DNA from: Streptomyces griseoviridis
GTDB lineage: Bacteria; Actinomycetota; Actinomycetes; Streptomycetales; Streptomycetaceae
Length of the DNA stretch: 64,000 nt
Reading direction: 5' to 3'
NCBI RefSeq assembly: GCF_005222485.1
Contig: NZ_CP029078.1
Span: forward strand, 4,925,501-4,989,500
Positions 52,300 through 60,839 of the stretch are shown piece by piece. Below the pieces are notes generated by a model. It had not been told where the DNA came from. It was given only the letters and a program-made list of their open reading frames with translations, and did no database searches. Position 1 is the stretch's first letter, and every line of letters begins with the position of its first letter. A program made the position numbers and the translations under genes.

Positions 52300-52527
52300 A
52301 TGAGTGAGCAGAAGCAGGACCGTCGCACGGAATTGCGGGACGGGCGGCAGCGGCGGGTTCGGGTTGGGGTGTTTGTCGGTGGGGTTGTGGTGGCGCTTGT
52401 CTTCTTCGGGTTCTTTCCCGGGATGCCCCATGTCATCGACTGGGGCGCCATCCTCGTCTCCCTCGCGGTCGGGGCGTTCGCGCAATGGGGTTGGGGGGTG
52501 TGGAGGGGCGGGCGCCGTGGTTCGTAG
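52300..52527 (+). CDS. Small membrane protein
   Basis: The 75-residue protein has a basic N-terminus (KQDRRTELRDGRQRRVRVG) and two hydrophobic spans (VGGVVVALVFFGFF, WGAILVSLAVGAFAQWGWG), ending in an Arg-rich tail. No strong ribosome binding site precedes ATG 52300. Function unknown. Confidence 0.5.
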   Translation: MSEQKQDRRTELRDGRQRRVRVGVFVGGVVVALVFFGFFPGMPHVIDWGAILVSLAVGAFAQWGWGVWRGGRRGS

Positions 52528-52628
52528 GGGCTTCCCCTCGCTACCTTTCCGAGGGGGCGCGGGGTGGCCCGTGCGGTGGTTCTCGGGCTAGAGCGTGTCT
52601 CTTTGATCGGTTGGTCAGTTGATCGGAT

Positions 52629-53487
52629 GTGCCTGTCCGATTAGTGATCAATGATGCGATGTGGGACCGGATCGAGCCGCTGATGCCGGCCGCTCCGGTC
52701 CGCGGTCGGTGGTGGGCCGATCACCGCCGAACCTTGGAGGCCATGGCTTGGAAGTACCGCACCTGCTCGCCGTGGCGGGACCTGCCGGACGAGCTCGGCT
52801 CGTTCCAGACCGTTCACAAACGCCTGATCAGGTGGGCCGTGGACGGCACCTGGAAACGCATCCTCGCCGCGGTTCTGGCAGCGGCCGACGCTGATGCCGA
52901 CATCGGCTGGACCGTCTCGGTGGACTCCACCGTCTGCCGGGCCCACCAGCACGCAGCCGGGGCCCGGAAAAGGGGCGCCAGGCCAGGCCGAACCTGACGA
53001 TCATGCCCTCGGACGCTCCCGCGGTGGCCTGAGCACGAAAGTCCACCTCGCCAGCGACGACCGTGCACGGCCCCTGGCTCTTCGCGTCACAGCAGGCCAG
53101 GCGGGCGACGCCCCGGCCTTCGAGGCCGTCATGGCCAGCATCCGCGTTCCGCGAAGCGGACCCGGAAGACCGAGGACCCGGCCGTAGGCCGTCCTGGCGG
53201 ATCGGGCGTATTCATCCCGCTCTATCCGGAATCACCTTCGCCGACGCGGGATCCGCGCCGTCATCCCCCAGCCGTCCGACCAGGTCGGCCTACGTCTGCG
53301 GCGAGGCCGCGCCAGCGGTCGCCCATCAGCTTTCGACGCCGAGGCGTACAAGCAGCGCAACGCCGTCGCGCGGTGCATCAACCGAATCAAGCAGAGGCGC
53401 GGCCTGGCCATGCGAACCGACAAACTCGCCATCGCCTGCCAGTCCGCACTCCACCTTGCCGCCATCTTCATCTGGACAGCCGCTTGA
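52629..53487 (+). pseudogene. IS5-family transposase, frameshifted and with in-frame stop
   Basis: The first frame (52629-52997) encodes INDAMWDRIEPLMPAAPVRG and FQTVHKRLIRWAVDGTWKRIL, ending after SVDSTVCRAHQHAAGARK (first catalytic Asp). The second frame continues from a slippery aaaagggg near 52966 with GGLSTKVHLASD and VTAGQAGDAPAFEAV, as in IS427-group elements that use frameshifting. A TAG at 53185-53187 interrupts it right before VLADRAYSSR (second Asp). The final part to 53487 reads YKQRNAVARCINRIKQ, with Ala where the catalytic Glu is normally found (VERCF). Two independent defects make this copy dead. Confidence 0.88.
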
Positions 53488-53520
53488 CCGCCGAAACGCC
53501 TTGCCCGCGAGGATGGCCGC

Positions 53521-53778
53521 ATGGACGATCTTGTGAAGTTCCTCGTCGAACGCATCATGGACGACAACCATGCCTATGCCTACGTGGCCGACACCCTGGG
53601 CGGCGAGGCTCTTCTCGACAGCCATCTCCCCATGCTCGACCTGACTGAGCAACTGGCGCACGACTACAAGGCCATGGATCCCTCGGACCCCCGCTCGGCC
53701 GGCCTGGCTTACGCGCTTCGAGTCCTTGCCCAGTCATACGCCGAGCACCCCGCCTACCGCCAGGAATGGCGGCCATAG
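53521..53778 (+). CDS. DUF6221-type small protein
   Basis: The 85-residue protein starts at ATG 53521. MDDLVKFLVERIMDDN at the N-terminus and YAEHPAYRQEWRP at the C-terminus match the DUF6221 pattern common in Streptomyces genomes and phages. It is acidic and soluble. It follows the transposase by 34 bp and lies inside the proposed IS ends, so it may be a captured passenger gene or have been flanked by insertion. Function unknown. Confidence 0.65.
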   Translation: MDDLVKFLVERIMDDNHAYAYVADTLGGEALLDSHLPMLDLTEQLAHDYKAMDPSDPRSAGLAYALRVLAQSYAEHPAYRQEWRP

Positions 53779-53886
53779 CCTCTCAAGGAGACACCTCTAG
53801 GTGCGCTGCTCACCTTCGGGGGCTTGAGCTTGGGCCCGTTCGGGACGTGCTGTTTGGCTTTGACGGTGACGTGTCGGTTCGCTCTG

Positions 53887-55149
53887 TCACCGTACGATGC
53901 ACGTCAACGACGCCCACAGCAGCGGGGAATGGCTTGGGTTCCCGGTGGTGCGCCACTTGGTCAGTTGGGATTGTTGCCAAGTGGTCAGCTCGGTCACCGG
54001 GTTGTCGCTCTCGTGTGCCGTGTCTACCGCCGTCACCGCCTCCGTCAAGGGGCGTACCGTCTGCGGTACGCCTGCCAGGCGGTGGAACGCGAAGCTGGTG
54101 GGCAGGACCCAGCGGGTCGCCGTGACCAGGTCCGCGCCGTTGTGGATCATCGCCGACGCCAGTCCGAACGACTCCGCGAACCGGAGATCGCCGCCGCTCT
54201 CGCAGCCGATCAGGGCGACCCGCGGCGGCGCAGGCCACAGGCTCGACCCCGGTTCGCCGTCCGCGCGCAGCGGGAGCGTGCCCAGGAAGAGGTCCTTCGC
54301 CGCCAACGGGCGGTGTCCGCGCACCGGTTCGGCCAGGCCCGTCGCCTGGGCGTCGCAGCACAGGTGGAGCGTGACGTCCTCGCTCTGGCCGTTCTCGACC
54401 GGGGCGCCGCTCACATGCCCGACGTACAGCAGCCTCCGCGCGCCCTCGCGCAGTACGGTGCCGAGCCACTCACGGTCGAGGTCGGTGCGGCGCAGCGCCT
54501 CGGCGGGTGTGGTGACCTCCGGGGCCACCGTCCCGGCCTCCAGGCGGCGCTCGATCAACTTCAGTAGCTCCGGGTCCGAGCCGGGGCGGCCGAGGACCGA
54601 GCCGAGCGGGGAGTCCGCGCGGAAGCCGGGCACCTTCGGGTCCAGGACCAGGACGACTCTGTCCGAGGTGGCCGTGCGGTCCGTCGTCGGTCCCGGGCGG
54701 CGTGACGACGCCGGAGCGGTGGTCACCACGTCCGCCAGGTCCATCAGGCGGACGTCCTCAGTCGCATCCGCTTGGCCCGTGGGGTCAGCCAGCGCCAGTA
54801 GCTCCCAAGGGACTTGGGCTGTTCTCGGTGACGGTTGGATTCTGATCAGCGGGCGTTGGGGGCTTCTCGACCTCACCTGGTGCAGCTGCTCCGTCAGTTG
54901 TGGGGGCCAGAGCGCCTCCGCCAGGGTGTTCGCCAGTCCTCGCTCCGACTCGTACGCGGACATCGCCCCCGACCCCAGCGCCCGCGCCATCCCCTCCGCG
55001 CCCCCGCCGGGCAGCGCCGCCGTCAGCGCGGCCACCGCCCGTTCGACGTCCTCGGCCGGGCCGTGCGCGGTGCCGGAGCCCTGGACGCCACCGGCCCACG
55101 TCCAGGTCATGTGCAGGTCCCCGGCGTCGGCCAGCCGGATCTGGACCAC
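53887..55149 (-). CDS. CHAT-domain protein (caspase-like peptidase fold)
   Basis: The 420-residue protein starts at GTG 55149, 17 bp after the TPR gene. The N-terminal half is a helical regulatory part. The C-terminal CHAT domain has the catalytic His in LLYVGHVSG and Cys in VALIGCESGGDLRF, followed by SAMIHNGADLVTATRWVLPT. CHAT proteins are caspase-like peptidases that are often controlled by TPR partners and used in bacterial immunity and signalling. Here the partner is the adjacent TPR protein. No cleavage target is visible. Confidence 0.85.
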   Translation of the reverse strand: MVQIRLADAGDLHMTWTWAGGVQGSGTAHGPAEDVERAVAALTAALPGGGAEGMARALGSGAMSAYESERGLANTLAEALWPPQLTEQLHQVRSRSPQRPLIRIQPSPRTAQVPWELLALADPTGQADATEDVRLMDLADVVTTAPASSRRPGPTTDRTATSDRVVLVLDPKVPGFRADSPLGSVLGRPGSDPELLKLIERRLEAGTVAPEVTTPAEALRRTDLDREWLGTVLREGARRLLYVGHVSGAPVENGQSEDVTLHLCCDAQATGLAEPVRGHRPLAAKDLFLGTLPLRADGEPGSSLWPAPPRVALIGCESGGDLRFAESFGLASAMIHNGADLVTATRWVLPTSFAFHRLAGVPQTVRPLTEAVTAVDTAHESDNPVTELTTWQQSQLTKWRTTGNPSHSPLLWASLTCIVR

Positions 55150-55166
55150 CGGGCGGTGCGGTCCGG

Positions 55167-56903
55167 TCAGGTCGTCGGTGGCCAGAACGGCACCTCTTCC
55201 TCGCTCACGATCCGCCGGTGATAGCGGAACTCCGCTGCCTGGACGTACTCCTGGAGCGCGAAACGGCCCGACTCCGCCGACATCCGCACCCTCGGCGGTG
55301 GCGCGACCCGCAGGCCGGCCGTCGCCGCCGCCTCGGCCGCCGCCCCGCCCAGCAGCGACGACGGGCCCGCCCCGGAACCGGTTCCCTCGGCCGGGGTGTG
55401 CGTCTTCATCGCGGGTGCCGGGAAGACCAGGCCGGGGCGACGGTCGGGGGTGGAGGGCGGCGGGGGCGGGTCCGTGCGGGTCAGGGCCAGGGACGCGCCC
55501 GCGCAGCGGTGTTCCACCAGCTCGAACAGGAGCCCCTGATCACCCCGGCGCAGCGCCAGCCGGAACGCCAACCGCATCGCCGCGTCAGCCAGTTGGAGCC
55601 ACTGACTGCGCGCGTGCGCGGTGACGAAGTCGTAGCGCGCCGCCTCCAGCGCCAGCGCGGCCGGGAGCGCGAGACCGAGCGCCATCGCGACGGACTGCGC
55701 CTCAAGGGCGCCGTGATCCGTCCGGTTCAGGTTGTCCTCAAGGGCCATGGCGAGCAACAGGTCTACCTGCGCGCACCGTTCGTACACCCGCTGCTCCTCG
55801 AACACCTCCCGCGCGGTCTGCGCCAGCCGCTGCATCTCCGCGATGTCGCCCCGGTCGTACGCCTGTTGGGCGCTCAGCAGCATGGTGTCCGCGGCGGCCA
55901 GCGCGGCACCGAGCCGCTCGAAGCGGGCCAGGCTCGACGCGGTCAGGTCGTGGGCGACGGAGGTCTCGCCGCGCTGCTCGGCGAGGAAGGCGCGGGCCTG
56001 CTCGCAGACCGCCAGGTCCGCGGCCAGGCCCTGTTCCTCGTAGAGCGCGGACGCCTCCGCGTAGAGCCGCTCCGCGTGGTCGAGGTCGCCCCGGAGCATC
56101 ACGACGTACGCGCGATGGGCGAGCAGTCCCTGACGTGCGCCGTTGTCACCGGCGGCCCGGAAACCGTCGTCCGCGCGCGCCAGGTGGTCGTCCGCCAGGT
56201 CGAACCGGCCGGTCGAGGCGCAGATCACCGCCAGGCAGTCCAGCAGGCGGGGCGCGGTGGGCGACGGAGCCGGTGGACGATCGGGTCGCGGGGCGGCTGT
56301 CGGCGCGGGGGAGAGCAGCGCCGAGGCCAGTTCCTCCGCCGCGCCCCACTCGCTGCGGTCGATCAGCAGGAGCACCCGGGTCAGGCCGACCTCGGCGGCG
56401 CGCAGCCCCTCGGGGTCGTGGAACTCGGCGAGCAGTGCCGTCGCCTCGTCCACGCAGCTGCCCGCCTCGTCCAAACTCCGTGTCCTGCGCAGGAGTTCGG
56501 CCTTGGCCAGCAGTGTCTTCAGCAGGACTTCGAGCCAGACCTGGCGGCCTCGCGGTCCCATCGGGACGTCCGCCACGCCCCGCACCAGAGCGAGGGAGCG
56601 TTCGAGGGCGCGGGCCGCGGCTGCCGGGTCGGCGGCCTTGAGCTGGACCGACGCGATGTTCGACAGCAAGTGCCCGCGCAGGAAACGGACATCGGGGGAG
56701 TCGTCGAGCGACTCGGCCAGAGTGAGGAGTTCCGCGTAGACGGCCAGGGCGGCGCCCAGGTCAGGGGTCGACTGGTGGTGTTCCGCGAGCGCGAATCCCC
56801 CGTCGAAGGGTTCCCCGTAGTGTGCCTCTGTGGCCTCTGTGGCCTCTGTGGCCTCTGTGGCGTCAGCGGGAGCAGCGGGATCTGAGGGGTCCGGGGTGGT
56901 CAT
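55167..56903 (-). CDS. TPR-repeat protein
   Basis: The 578-residue protein starts at ATG 56903 and overlaps nothing; its stop is 17 bp before the CHAT gene. After a low-complexity N-terminus (four ATE units from a 9-bp repeat at 56826-56862), paired helices of tetratricopeptide type run through residues 45-420 (AALAVYAELLTLAESL, HLLSNIASVQLKAADP, RAYVVMLRGDLDHAERLYAEA). The C-terminus is variable with Pro/Thr-rich linkers. It is the probable sensor or scaffold for the CHAT protein. It is not predicted to be secreted. Confidence 0.85.
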   Translation of the reverse strand: MTTPDPSDPAAPADATEATEATEATEAHYGEPFDGGFALAEHHQSTPDLGAALAVYAELLTLAESLDDSPDVRFLRGHLLSNIASVQLKAADPAAAARALERSLALVRGVADVPMGPRGRQVWLEVLLKTLLAKAELLRRTRSLDEAGSCVDEATALLAEFHDPEGLRAAEVGLTRVLLLIDRSEWGAAEELASALLSPAPTAAPRPDRPPAPSPTAPRLLDCLAVICASTGRFDLADDHLARADDGFRAAGDNGARQGLLAHRAYVVMLRGDLDHAERLYAEASALYEEQGLAADLAVCEQARAFLAEQRGETSVAHDLTASSLARFERLGAALAAADTMLLSAQQAYDRGDIAEMQRLAQTAREVFEEQRVYERCAQVDLLLAMALEDNLNRTDHGALEAQSVAMALGLALPAALALEAARYDFVTAHARSQWLQLADAAMRLAFRLALRRGDQGLLFELVEHRCAGASLALTRTDPPPPPSTPDRRPGLVFPAPAMKTHTPAEGTGSGAGPSSLLGGAAAEAAATAGLRVAPPPRVRMSAESGRFALQEYVQAAEFRYHRRIVSEEEVPFWPPTT

Positions 56904-56906
56904 GGG

Positions 56907-58421
56907 TCAGTAATCCTCCTCCGCTGTGGTCGCGGCCGCGGCGATCTCCGCGAGGAACGGTTCATGGTCCTCGTCGCTCTCCCGCCGCGCGGGCGGCTGC
57001 GCCTCCGCTCTCGCCAGCCGTCGTCGGGCCAGCGCGCGCACCGCGTCACGGTCCGTGCGGGACGACGGTTCGAGGGTGGGGGACGGTTCCGGATCGAACC
57101 CGGGCAGCAGGATCCCGACCTCGATGCGGGGCGGGCCCGCCTCCGGGATGTGCACGTCCGCGCGGCCGGTCCACGCGTCGTCGCGCCGGGCGAGCGGCAC
57201 CCGGTGCGGTGGACCGCCGTTCACGTGGACCTCCGCCGCGAGCCGCGCGCCCCCGACCGGCGCCGCCACATCGGCGACGACGTCGACCTCGATCCGCCGC
57301 CCGGCACCGACCGCGGACGCCGTCCAGGTCACCGCGTTCTCGGCGGCGTCGACGAAGCCGGGCGGGTACCGGCGCCAGTCGTTGGTGCCCGCGCCCCTGG
57401 CGATCACCCGGCCACCCGCGACGAGCGGTTCGCCCGCCGCGAGCGCGTAGTCGTGGTGCCGCCTGGCGAACAGCTCACCGACATCGACCGGCGCGGACAG
57501 GCCCGCCGGTTCGTCGAACGGCGAGGCTGGGTCCGTCGGTTGGTCGAACGGTGAGATCGAGTCCGGTGGTTCGCCGGGCGCCGTGGACCCGGCCGCCGTC
57601 TCGCCGGTGACCCCGTGGCGCTCCAAGGCGGCCCGCAGCGCGCGCAGTTCCTCCCCGTCGAGGCCGGCGCCGTCCGCCGCGTCGTCGATCAGGCGGACGA
57701 CGACGTCCAGTCGGAGTGCCGTCGTCGTGCCGGGCGGCGCGGCACGCCACCAGCGCAGGAGCGGGCCGAGCGCGGCGCGGTGGTCGTCGATCAACTCGGC
57801 CGCGTCGGCGTCGGGTTGGTCCTCGACGTCGTCGAAGAGTTGCTGGCAGGTGTGGGTGAGGGCCGCCAACTCAAGGCCGAGCAGGTCGGGTTCGAGAGCC
57901 GGGATGCCGTCGAGGTAGGACGCGGGCCACCACCGTGCGGCCCAGTGCCCGAGGGCGAGCCGCGCGGCGCTGCCCGCGAGGGCGCCGGCACGCGCGTTCA
58001 CCGCCGGGGCGGTCACTGGGACGGTCACCGGGGCGGCCACCGGGTCGGAGGCGCCGGTCGCTCCCACCGTCTCCGCTGCCGCTCCGTCTACCGTCCCCGC
58101 TCCCGCTCCGTCCACCGTCCCCGGTTCGTCCGTCGCCTCCGCCCCGTGCAGCGTCCCCGCCGCGTCCACGGCCCCGGCGACGGTCTCCCCGTACACCGCC
58201 CACAGCCACTGCTGCGCCCGTCCCACGTCGTGGATCTCCGCGTCGGGCAGGCCGGGCGGGCCGAGGACGGGCCAGGTCAGGACGGCACCCGCGACCCCGA
58301 GGACGGCCCGGTCGAAGGCGAGCCCGGTCGCGCTGACGGCGTCGGCCCGACCGGTGGTCACGCGCACGGTGGCGTCCTCGGCCAGGGCGACCCGCACCCG
58401 CTCCGTCTCCGGGCCCGGCAT
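56907..58421 (-). CDS. Hypothetical protein of the TPR-CHAT operon
   Basis: The 504-residue protein starts at ATG 58421, overlapping the upstream stop by 1 bp (TGATG). It has no recognised domain. The central part contains a Ser/Thr/Gly/Ala-rich insertion made of repeats (GTVDGAGAGTVDGAAAETVG). The middle and end are beta-rich (RRIEVDVVADVAAPVGGARL and HIPEAGPPRIEVGILLPGF), suggesting a carbohydrate- or peptide-binding-like domain. Three base pairs separate its stop from the TPR gene start, so the genes are co-transcribed. Confidence 0.65.
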   Translation of the reverse strand: MPGPETERVRVALAEDATVRVTTGRADAVSATGLAFDRAVLGVAGAVLTWPVLGPPGLPDAEIHDVGRAQQWLWAVYGETVAGAVDAAGTLHGAEATDEPGTVDGAGAGTVDGAAAETVGATGASDPVAAPVTVPVTAPAVNARAGALAGSAARLALGHWAARWWPASYLDGIPALEPDLLGLELAALTHTCQQLFDDVEDQPDADAAELIDDHRAALGPLLRWWRAAPPGTTTALRLDVVVRLIDDAADGAGLDGEELRALRAALERHGVTGETAAGSTAPGEPPDSISPFDQPTDPASPFDEPAGLSAPVDVGELFARRHHDYALAAGEPLVAGGRVIARGAGTNDWRRYPPGFVDAAENAVTWTASAVGAGRRIEVDVVADVAAPVGGARLAAEVHVNGGPPHRVPLARRDDAWTGRADVHIPEAGPPRIEVGILLPGFDPEPSPTLEPSSRTDRDAVRALARRRLARAEAQPPARRESDEDHEPFLAEIAAAATTAEEDY

Positions 58422-60136
58422 CACGCGCTCCTCCGCTCGGCCGCCGGTGGCGGGGTCGTCGCGAGGGTCCGCAGGGCCGTCCTGACCCGGGCGCGGTGGT
58501 CCATCATCACGGAGCGGGCGACCCCGTCGAGGACCGCCCAGGCCGACGCCGTGTCGGTCAGCGGCGCGTCGCGGACGTCCCGTCCGTGCAGGCGCACCCA
58601 CAGGCGTCGCATGTACGCCGTCCACGGGGTGCGCAGATCGTGGGCGAGGGCCTCCAGGACGCCGCCGTCCGGATCGGGCCTCGGGGAGACGGTCATCCGG
58701 CGGGCCCGCAGCACCGAAGCCTCCCTCTGCCAACGGCTGTTGACCACTCGGTGCGCCGCGGTGCCGCCCGGCGTGAGCGCCCCGCCGCCGAGCGGGTCGA
58801 GCCCCACCCCCGTTGCTCCGCCACCCAGCGGATCGAGTCCCACCGCGAGCGTCCCGCCGAGGACCACGGCCACCCGCAGACTCTCGTCGCGCAGGCCGAG
58901 CGGAGCGCAGCTTCGACCGACCTCGTGCCGGACGAGTTCCGGGACCGTCGGCAGCTCCTCGCGGTGCGTCGACGCCTGGAGGACGGTGAACAGCCGTTCG
59001 AAGAGGGTGCGGTCGAGCGGCGCGGGAAGCGTCGCCGTCGACGCGCCCCTGCCGACCTCCGGCCGCGGCGGCACGTCGAACGCGCTCAGGCCCAGATGCG
59101 CGGGGATGTCCCTCCGTCCCCAGACCGAACCCGGACCCCCGCCCTCGCTCCCACCCGCATCGGCGCCAGCGCTCGCACTTGCATCGGCGCCCTCGCTCCC
59201 ACCTGCACCGGCGCCTTCGCTCCCACCCTTACCCTCGCCGGCGCCAGCGCTCTCGACCGCAGTCTCGCCGCCGCCCGCCCACAACATCCGGCCGAGCAGG
59301 CTTCCGTGCCCGCTCTCGATCATGGACGCGAACACCCCCGCGTCCGCTTTCGAGCCCCTCCCCGATGCCGAGCCCGTCCCCGAGCGCGAGCCCGTCCCCG
59401 CCCCCGCCCCGGTCCCCGAGCCGCGCCCGCCGCAGCTCTCCAGAACCTGGCCCGCCGCCAGGACCGCTTCCCGCAGGGCCGCCGACCCCACTTCGGCCAC
59501 TCCTGCCACCTGGTCTACTCCGGCCACTCCTGCCACACGGTCCACTCCGGCCACTCCAGCCCCGCCGCCCGTCCCCGCCCCCGGAAGCCGAGCCCGTCGT
59601 CCCCACTCCGCGGCCAACTCCGTGTCGAGGCGTTCCCGGCGGTCGGGGTCGGACAGCCACTCCCGCAGCGCCTCCACCGTCCGCCCGCCGGTGACGTCCG
59701 CGACGTCCGCCAGGACCTCCCTGGCGACGGCGACCGCGTCCGCCCCCTCCGACGGCGCCCCGTGTTCGGCGGCCAACTCGAAGCACCGTTGGAAATAAAG
59801 ATCTTGTGGATTGCCCGCCACGATCCCCAGCGCCCGCCGGGTTTTCTTCAGCAACGTGAACCAGCGTGCCGTCGCGTCGAGCACCGGCCCCGACTCCCGT
59901 ATCAGCGCGTCGAGTTGGTCGGCCTCCCGGGGCCCGAGGAAGTCCGTGGCCAGCTCGGGTCGGAGGGCAGGTCTGACGATCAGCGGCAGCACGATCAGCT
60001 TGACCGTCCGGGTCAGCGGCGCTCCACCGGGACCGCTCAGCGACTCCGGGCCCGGTCCGAGGCCGCGCCAGGCGCTGTCGATCACCATGGCCCGCGGGCG
60101 GCGCCCGTCGGTCGGCGGCTGGCTCGGGGACGGCAT
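58421..60136 (-). CDS. Hypothetical protein, first gene of the TPR-CHAT operon
   Basis: The 571-residue protein starts at ATG 60136. Residues 40-160 are predicted to be helical (DQLDALIRESGPVLDATARW, LYFQRCFELAAEHG). The middle consists of repeats (GVAGVDRVAGVAGVDQVAGV) and a Gly/Ser/Ala-rich linker of about 120 residues. The C-terminus has VVNSRWQREASVLRARRM and HDLRTPWTAYMRRLW. No family is recognised. It is divergent from the gene at 60272, with a 135-bp shared promoter region. Confidence 0.6.
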   Translation of the reverse strand: MPSPSQPPTDGRRPRAMVIDSAWRGLGPGPESLSGPGGAPLTRTVKLIVLPLIVRPALRPELATDFLGPREADQLDALIRESGPVLDATARWFTLLKKTRRALGIVAGNPQDLYFQRCFELAAEHGAPSEGADAVAVAREVLADVADVTGGRTVEALREWLSDPDRRERLDTELAAEWGRRARLPGAGTGGGAGVAGVDRVAGVAGVDQVAGVAEVGSAALREAVLAAGQVLESCGGRGSGTGAGAGTGSRSGTGSASGRGSKADAGVFASMIESGHGSLLGRMLWAGGGETAVESAGAGEGKGGSEGAGAGGSEGADASASAGADAGGSEGGGPGSVWGRRDIPAHLGLSAFDVPPRPEVGRGASTATLPAPLDRTLFERLFTVLQASTHREELPTVPELVRHEVGRSCAPLGLRDESLRVAVVLGGTLAVGLDPLGGGATGVGLDPLGGGALTPGGTAAHRVVNSRWQREASVLRARRMTVSPRPDPDGGVLEALAHDLRTPWTAYMRRLWVRLHGRDVRDAPLTDTASAWAVLDGVARSVMMDHRARVRTALRTLATTPPPAAERRSA

Positions 60137-60271
60137 GGGCCCGAGGGTACGTCGTCGCGGAAGAGGCGGTCGAACCTGGGATCGGTAGGAGTTTCCCGGC
60201 TCCTACGGTTCACGGCATCGGGCTCGACCGGCGAGGAAGACGCGAGCAGGACGAAGGAAGGAAGGCACCTC

Positions 60272-60697
60272 ATGGGAATCTTCGGGAAGCGCAAGAGCCG
60301 CGAGGAGCGGGCCGCAGAACTGGCCGAGAAGGTGGCGAGCGGCAAGGGTTTCTACGGCCGCACCACCCGCGCGTTCCTCGGCAACGAGGACTTCGCCAAG
60401 GTCCAGCAGTCGATGGCCGCGTACAACTCCGGTGTCACCGCTCAGCAGTTGGTCGCGATGGGGGCGCCGACCATGACGGCGTCCGTGGTGTCCATCGCCG
60501 ACACCGGCAGGCTGATCAACTTCGACCCGGTCGTCGACCTGGTCCTCCAGCCGGCCGCGGCGGGCGCCGATCCGATCGCGCTCCAGACCATCGTCTCCAA
60601 GCTGCGCATCCCGCGCGAAGGGGACCAGGTCCTGCTGGTCGCCGACCCGGCCAACCCCGGCGCCCACCTCTACGCCGGCCACGGCGCCACCCCGTGA
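60272..60697 (+). CDS. Small conserved hypothetical protein
   Basis: The 141-residue protein starts at ATG 60272 after ggaaggaagg. It begins MGIFGKRKSREERAAELAE, a basic amphipathic start. The middle (QQSMAAYNSGVTAQQLVAMG) is helical and the end beta-rich (DQVLLVADPANPGAHLY). It is similar in style to small Streptomyces proteins of unknown function. It is divergent from the TPR-CHAT operon. Confidence 0.65.
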   Translation: MGIFGKRKSREERAAELAEKVASGKGFYGRTTRAFLGNEDFAKVQQSMAAYNSGVTAQQLVAMGAPTMTASVVSIADTGRLINFDPVVDLVLQPAAAGADPIALQTIVSKLRIPREGDQVLLVADPANPGAHLYAGHGATP

Positions 60698-60839
60698 CCC
60701 CCGTGGTCTCCTGCCCTCCGGTGACCTCCTGTCCCCCGTGACCTCCTGACCTCGTGGCCCGTGGCCCCGAAACCCAACCATCGGGTCTGTTTGCCTCCGC
60801 GCATAGCGACGGCCCCGGCCGGTCGGGCACAGTCTGTGC

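Larger units (their letters stand above)
52588..53800 (+). mobile_element. IS5-family element (IS427-like), decayed
   Basis: The left end ctagagcgtgtctctttga (52588-52606) and the right end tctcaaggagacacctctag (53781-53800) are imperfect inverted repeats (one indel, about 17 of 19 matches). A ctag sequence lies at both tips, consistent with the tetranucleotide target of IS5-type elements. The element encloses a broken transposase and a small DUF6221-like gene. Confidence 0.5.
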
